DNA from: Micropterus salmoides
Taxonomy: Eukaryota; Chordata; Actinopteri; Centrarchiformes; Centrarchidae
Direction of reading: 5' to 3'
Assembly (NCBI RefSeq): GCF_014851395.1
Contig: NW_024040041.1
Span: forward strand, 15,241,742-15,305,741
Length of the DNA: 64,000 nucleotides
Positions 61,590 through 64,000 of the stretch are shown one piece after another. Every line of letters starts with the position of its first letter. Positions within the stretch are counted from its first letter, which is position 1. The translations under genes and the position numbers were made by a program. The notes beneath the pieces were generated by a model. That model did no database searches. It saw nothing but the letters and a program-made list of their open reading frames with translations, and was not told where the DNA came from.

Positions 61590-63546
61590 CTAAAGGGAGA
61601 GAGACAAATGCACAAAAGCGTGCACAGGCAATCAATATTTAAGATAGTCAAGCTTGTCAGTGTCAGTCAGCCTCTGTGTTTTCCTCTTTCTCTCTCATAC
61701 ACACACACACACACACACACTTTTACAAACACCCGTGCCAGGTCGTTACAAGCAATTGGGCGAGCACTGTATGTAAATCCTGTAAGAGCTGAGCTGATCA
61801 ATACAACTGACAAGTGAAGTACGACAGAGAAGTGTATCAGGGCGAGAGAGGGTGTTTCGTATCGGGATGACAGAAGGACCATAACACGAATAAGGGAGAG
61901 ATGGAGTGACGGAAGGAGAGGGAAGATGGAAGGACAAAGAGGCAGGGTAGAAGAGAAAGAAAAGAGCGAGAGGCAGCACTGCCAGATGGGGAGAATCAGT
62001 GATGCTGACTTGCTTTTTTTCTGCCTATTTTTATTCTCAGTATGTTTTAAGTGTTTCCCTGCAATCCGTCACCCGACTGCAGAGTAAACGTGATGTGGTG
62101 TTTGTTACAGCACCTGCATGGCCACTCAACATCTGATTAAAGACTTGTAAACAGCATGTGAGTGTACTTGAGAGGGTTAAGATGTTCCCTTGTGCCGCCA
62201 GACTTCCAGTCAGTGCCCTCGTCTGACGCACACTGTGAATCATCCTCTCTCTCTGACACATTTCCACTTTCCTCTATTCCACTAAGAGGCCCAGTGACAC
62301 AGCAGAGCCTTAATCACAGGTTTGAAGTCAGCCTGCTTCGCTTGGCAGGAAGGGAAAAGTAATACCGACCCAGCATCTATGGGTAAAGGTAGACTCAGTT
62401 GTGGCTTTGAATGCTGTATTGCATTACCAGGAAGCCCCCCAGTGGTAGGTGCTCTATCACTAGTGTGGGCTAGGGTCCTTGTAATGACATTGGGTGATAT
62501 CAAATGGCTCATCAGAGGCTGACTTGTAACTGAGAGGTTCCTGGTTTGGTCACGAGGCAGCACTGTACTTCAGATGTGTGTGTAGCTAAAAAAATTATGC
62601 AGAAGTGCCCTTGAGCAACTCACTGAACCCTGTTTTCTGAAAGAAGCAAAGAAATACAAACCATTTAGATCTATTACTGCAACCCTAACCCTGCAATCGT
62701 CTGGGAGAAAATCGCTATTAGCTTATTGCTAATTTAGATGCTTCATGTTATTTAATCTGGAACGTGAATTAGATTGTCTTACTCTGATGCGTTGTTGTAT
62801 TTTCAATAAATATATAGTTCTTAATGGCAATATGATATTGTTGAGAACTCTGCTTCACAAGGAGGTCAGAGTGCAAGCTCTGAGGCAACTGAAGATGGCA
62901 ATAAAGAGAGAGCGGAAGGTAATATGGAAGGCCAAATACAGTATGCACTGGACAAGGGGAAATAAATGCATCGAATAGATATAAAATACAGAGGAATGAC
63001 AGGACATTTCAGATTGATAGATCAGTGGAGAACTATAAATAACATGACAAGCCAGCCTTGTTCTAGCCATGGGCATAAAGTATTAGGCTTAAAGCATAAT
63101 ATGTACACTTTAAATTGAGGTGTATGGGTGTGAATGCATGTGTGGAGAAACTGCTGGCAGTTTTCTGAAAGTAATCATATCTACGTGGAAATACAGAGCA
63201 AGTATGTCACAGTGTGCAGATATGAACAAACACATACACACGTGTACGTCTGTAAGACAAATGAGTTGTTTCTCTCTGCATTATTGGGGATGCAATACAG
63301 AAACCATCAAGAAAAAATCCTTTCGCCGCAATTACTTATTATTTCATGTAATCTATTTCTGTGAATCTAGTAATAATGCTGATAACATTGAAGATGATGA
63401 TAACGTAGACGATGATGATAACATAGGCGATGATGGCGATAATGATGATGATGGTGGTAATATGATGACAGACATAAATATTTCAGTTTCTAAACAGCAT
63501 TCGCCGTCACAGTGCCGGGCCGATGAGGCAGTTCCTCATTCACACC

Positions 63547-63650
63547 GTCTCCACGGTTACTGGGCCCTTTCTCATTCATAAGTGTTTCCATGGCAACAGG
63601 GACCTTGGCTCATTGATAGAATCTCTGTATCACCTTGGTAACAGGGCCAA
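63547..63650. repeat. degenerate array of about 45-nt units with RFX X-box-like motifs
   Basis: Three related segments: GTCTCCACGGTTAC (63547-63560), GTTTCCATGGCAAC (63584-63597) and CACCTTGGTAAC (about 63631-63642). The second and third are followed by AGGGACC or AGGGCC, and the first by TGGGCCC. Each has one or two mismatches to the RFX consensus. Confidence 0.45.
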
Positions 63651-63775
63651 GGGAGGAGCCTGATTGATTGTTTTTTTCCTCTTCTCTTCTCTCTTTAATG
63701 TAAATGTATCACAACTCACACAGACCAACACACATGTACACAAACACATACAAATATAGACACCTACATGACAAA

Positions 63776-63777
<2 letters not shown>

Positions 63778-63806
<29 letters not shown>
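63778..63806. repeat. (CA)n microsatellite
   Basis: About 14 CA units in intron 3. Confidence 0.95.
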
Positions 63807-63813
<7 letters not shown>

Positions 63814-64000
63814 CATCTGCACAGCGAACAGGCACTGGTTGGAGATCAAACATATTGAGTGAGAATAATTTTATTCACGTATGCACACTGGAAAGTAGGT
63901 CACTTGGAATAACCAATGCAAAACAATTCCTTCCCTGTCAGGGACAGAGATGCTGTCTACAGTACATCTTATACACTTAAACTAAATACACACATGCACG

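Larger units (their letters stand above)
61590..64000 (-). other. cacna1a: intron 3 (partial, runs off the window)
   Basis: No sequence resembling exon 3 was found, so the intron extends past the right end. It holds CA repeats (61699-61720 and 63778-63806), a GAT-rich stretch (63370-63475) and an array of CC..GG..AAC motifs at 63547-63650. Confidence 0.75.

Noticed and set aside
63360..63480. Asp-rich frame with DDDDN repeats in intron 3
   Set aside because: It is a GAT trinucleotide stretch without splice sites that fit or a match to the acidic parts of the channel.
1..64000. CRISPR arrays, operons or a prokaryotic defence-type system
   Set aside because: The DNA is plainly vertebrate, with split exons, SINE and transposon repeats and microsatellites. 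No direct-repeat spacer array is present.

Overview
This window is vertebrate, and very probably teleost, genomic DNA. One large multi-exon gene on the minus strand fills almost all of it. Introns are rich in CA/TG microsatellites, short inverted-repeat DNA transposons, a tRNA-derived SINE with the tail common in fish genomes, and a decayed DIRS-type retrotransposon. The gene is the fish orthologue of CACNA1A, the pore-forming alpha-1 subunit of the P/Q-type voltage-gated calcium channel Cav2.1. The paralogue (cacna1aa or cacna1ab) cannot be decided from the window.

Layout on the minus strand, read from high to low coordinates. The window opens inside the intron before exon 4, so exons 1-3 and the promoter lie beyond the right end. 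Exons 4-8 (61.6-52.5 kb) encode the end of repeat I, with its S4 arginines, pore glutamate and the beta-subunit binding site. Exons 9-18 (51.8-47.9 kb) encode the I-II linker and repeat II. Exons 19-21 (42.3-40.5 kb) encode the cytoplasmic II-III linker, which holds the synprint region in this family. Exons 22-29 (40.3-30.4 kb) encode repeat III and the III-IV linker, and exons 30-36 (30.0-20.3 kb) repeat IV. Two tandem 97-nt exons (37a and 37b types) encode alternative EF-hand segments. Exons 38-40 carry the pre-IQ and IQ calmodulin sites. Exons 41-47 (10.7-1.7 kb) encode the long C-terminus, with a nine-histidine run, a Pro/His-rich stretch and a terminal DDWC PDZ ligand. All four pore glutamates and all four S4 segments are present. 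Reading phase is continuous across every junction except one frame break inside the last coding exon.

Exon numbers follow the 47-exon mammalian gene as I remember it. They are labels by homology, not a database result. About 6.9 kb of coding sequence was placed by hand from splice sites and conserved protein motifs.

No second gene was found on either strand. The most interesting signals are these: UG repeats lying against several 3' splice sites, a large foldback just upstream of exon 11, the tandem exon 37 pair, the frame break in exon 47 and its possible 178-nt intron, a probable GC-AG intron after exon 19a, and transposon insertions close to splice sites.
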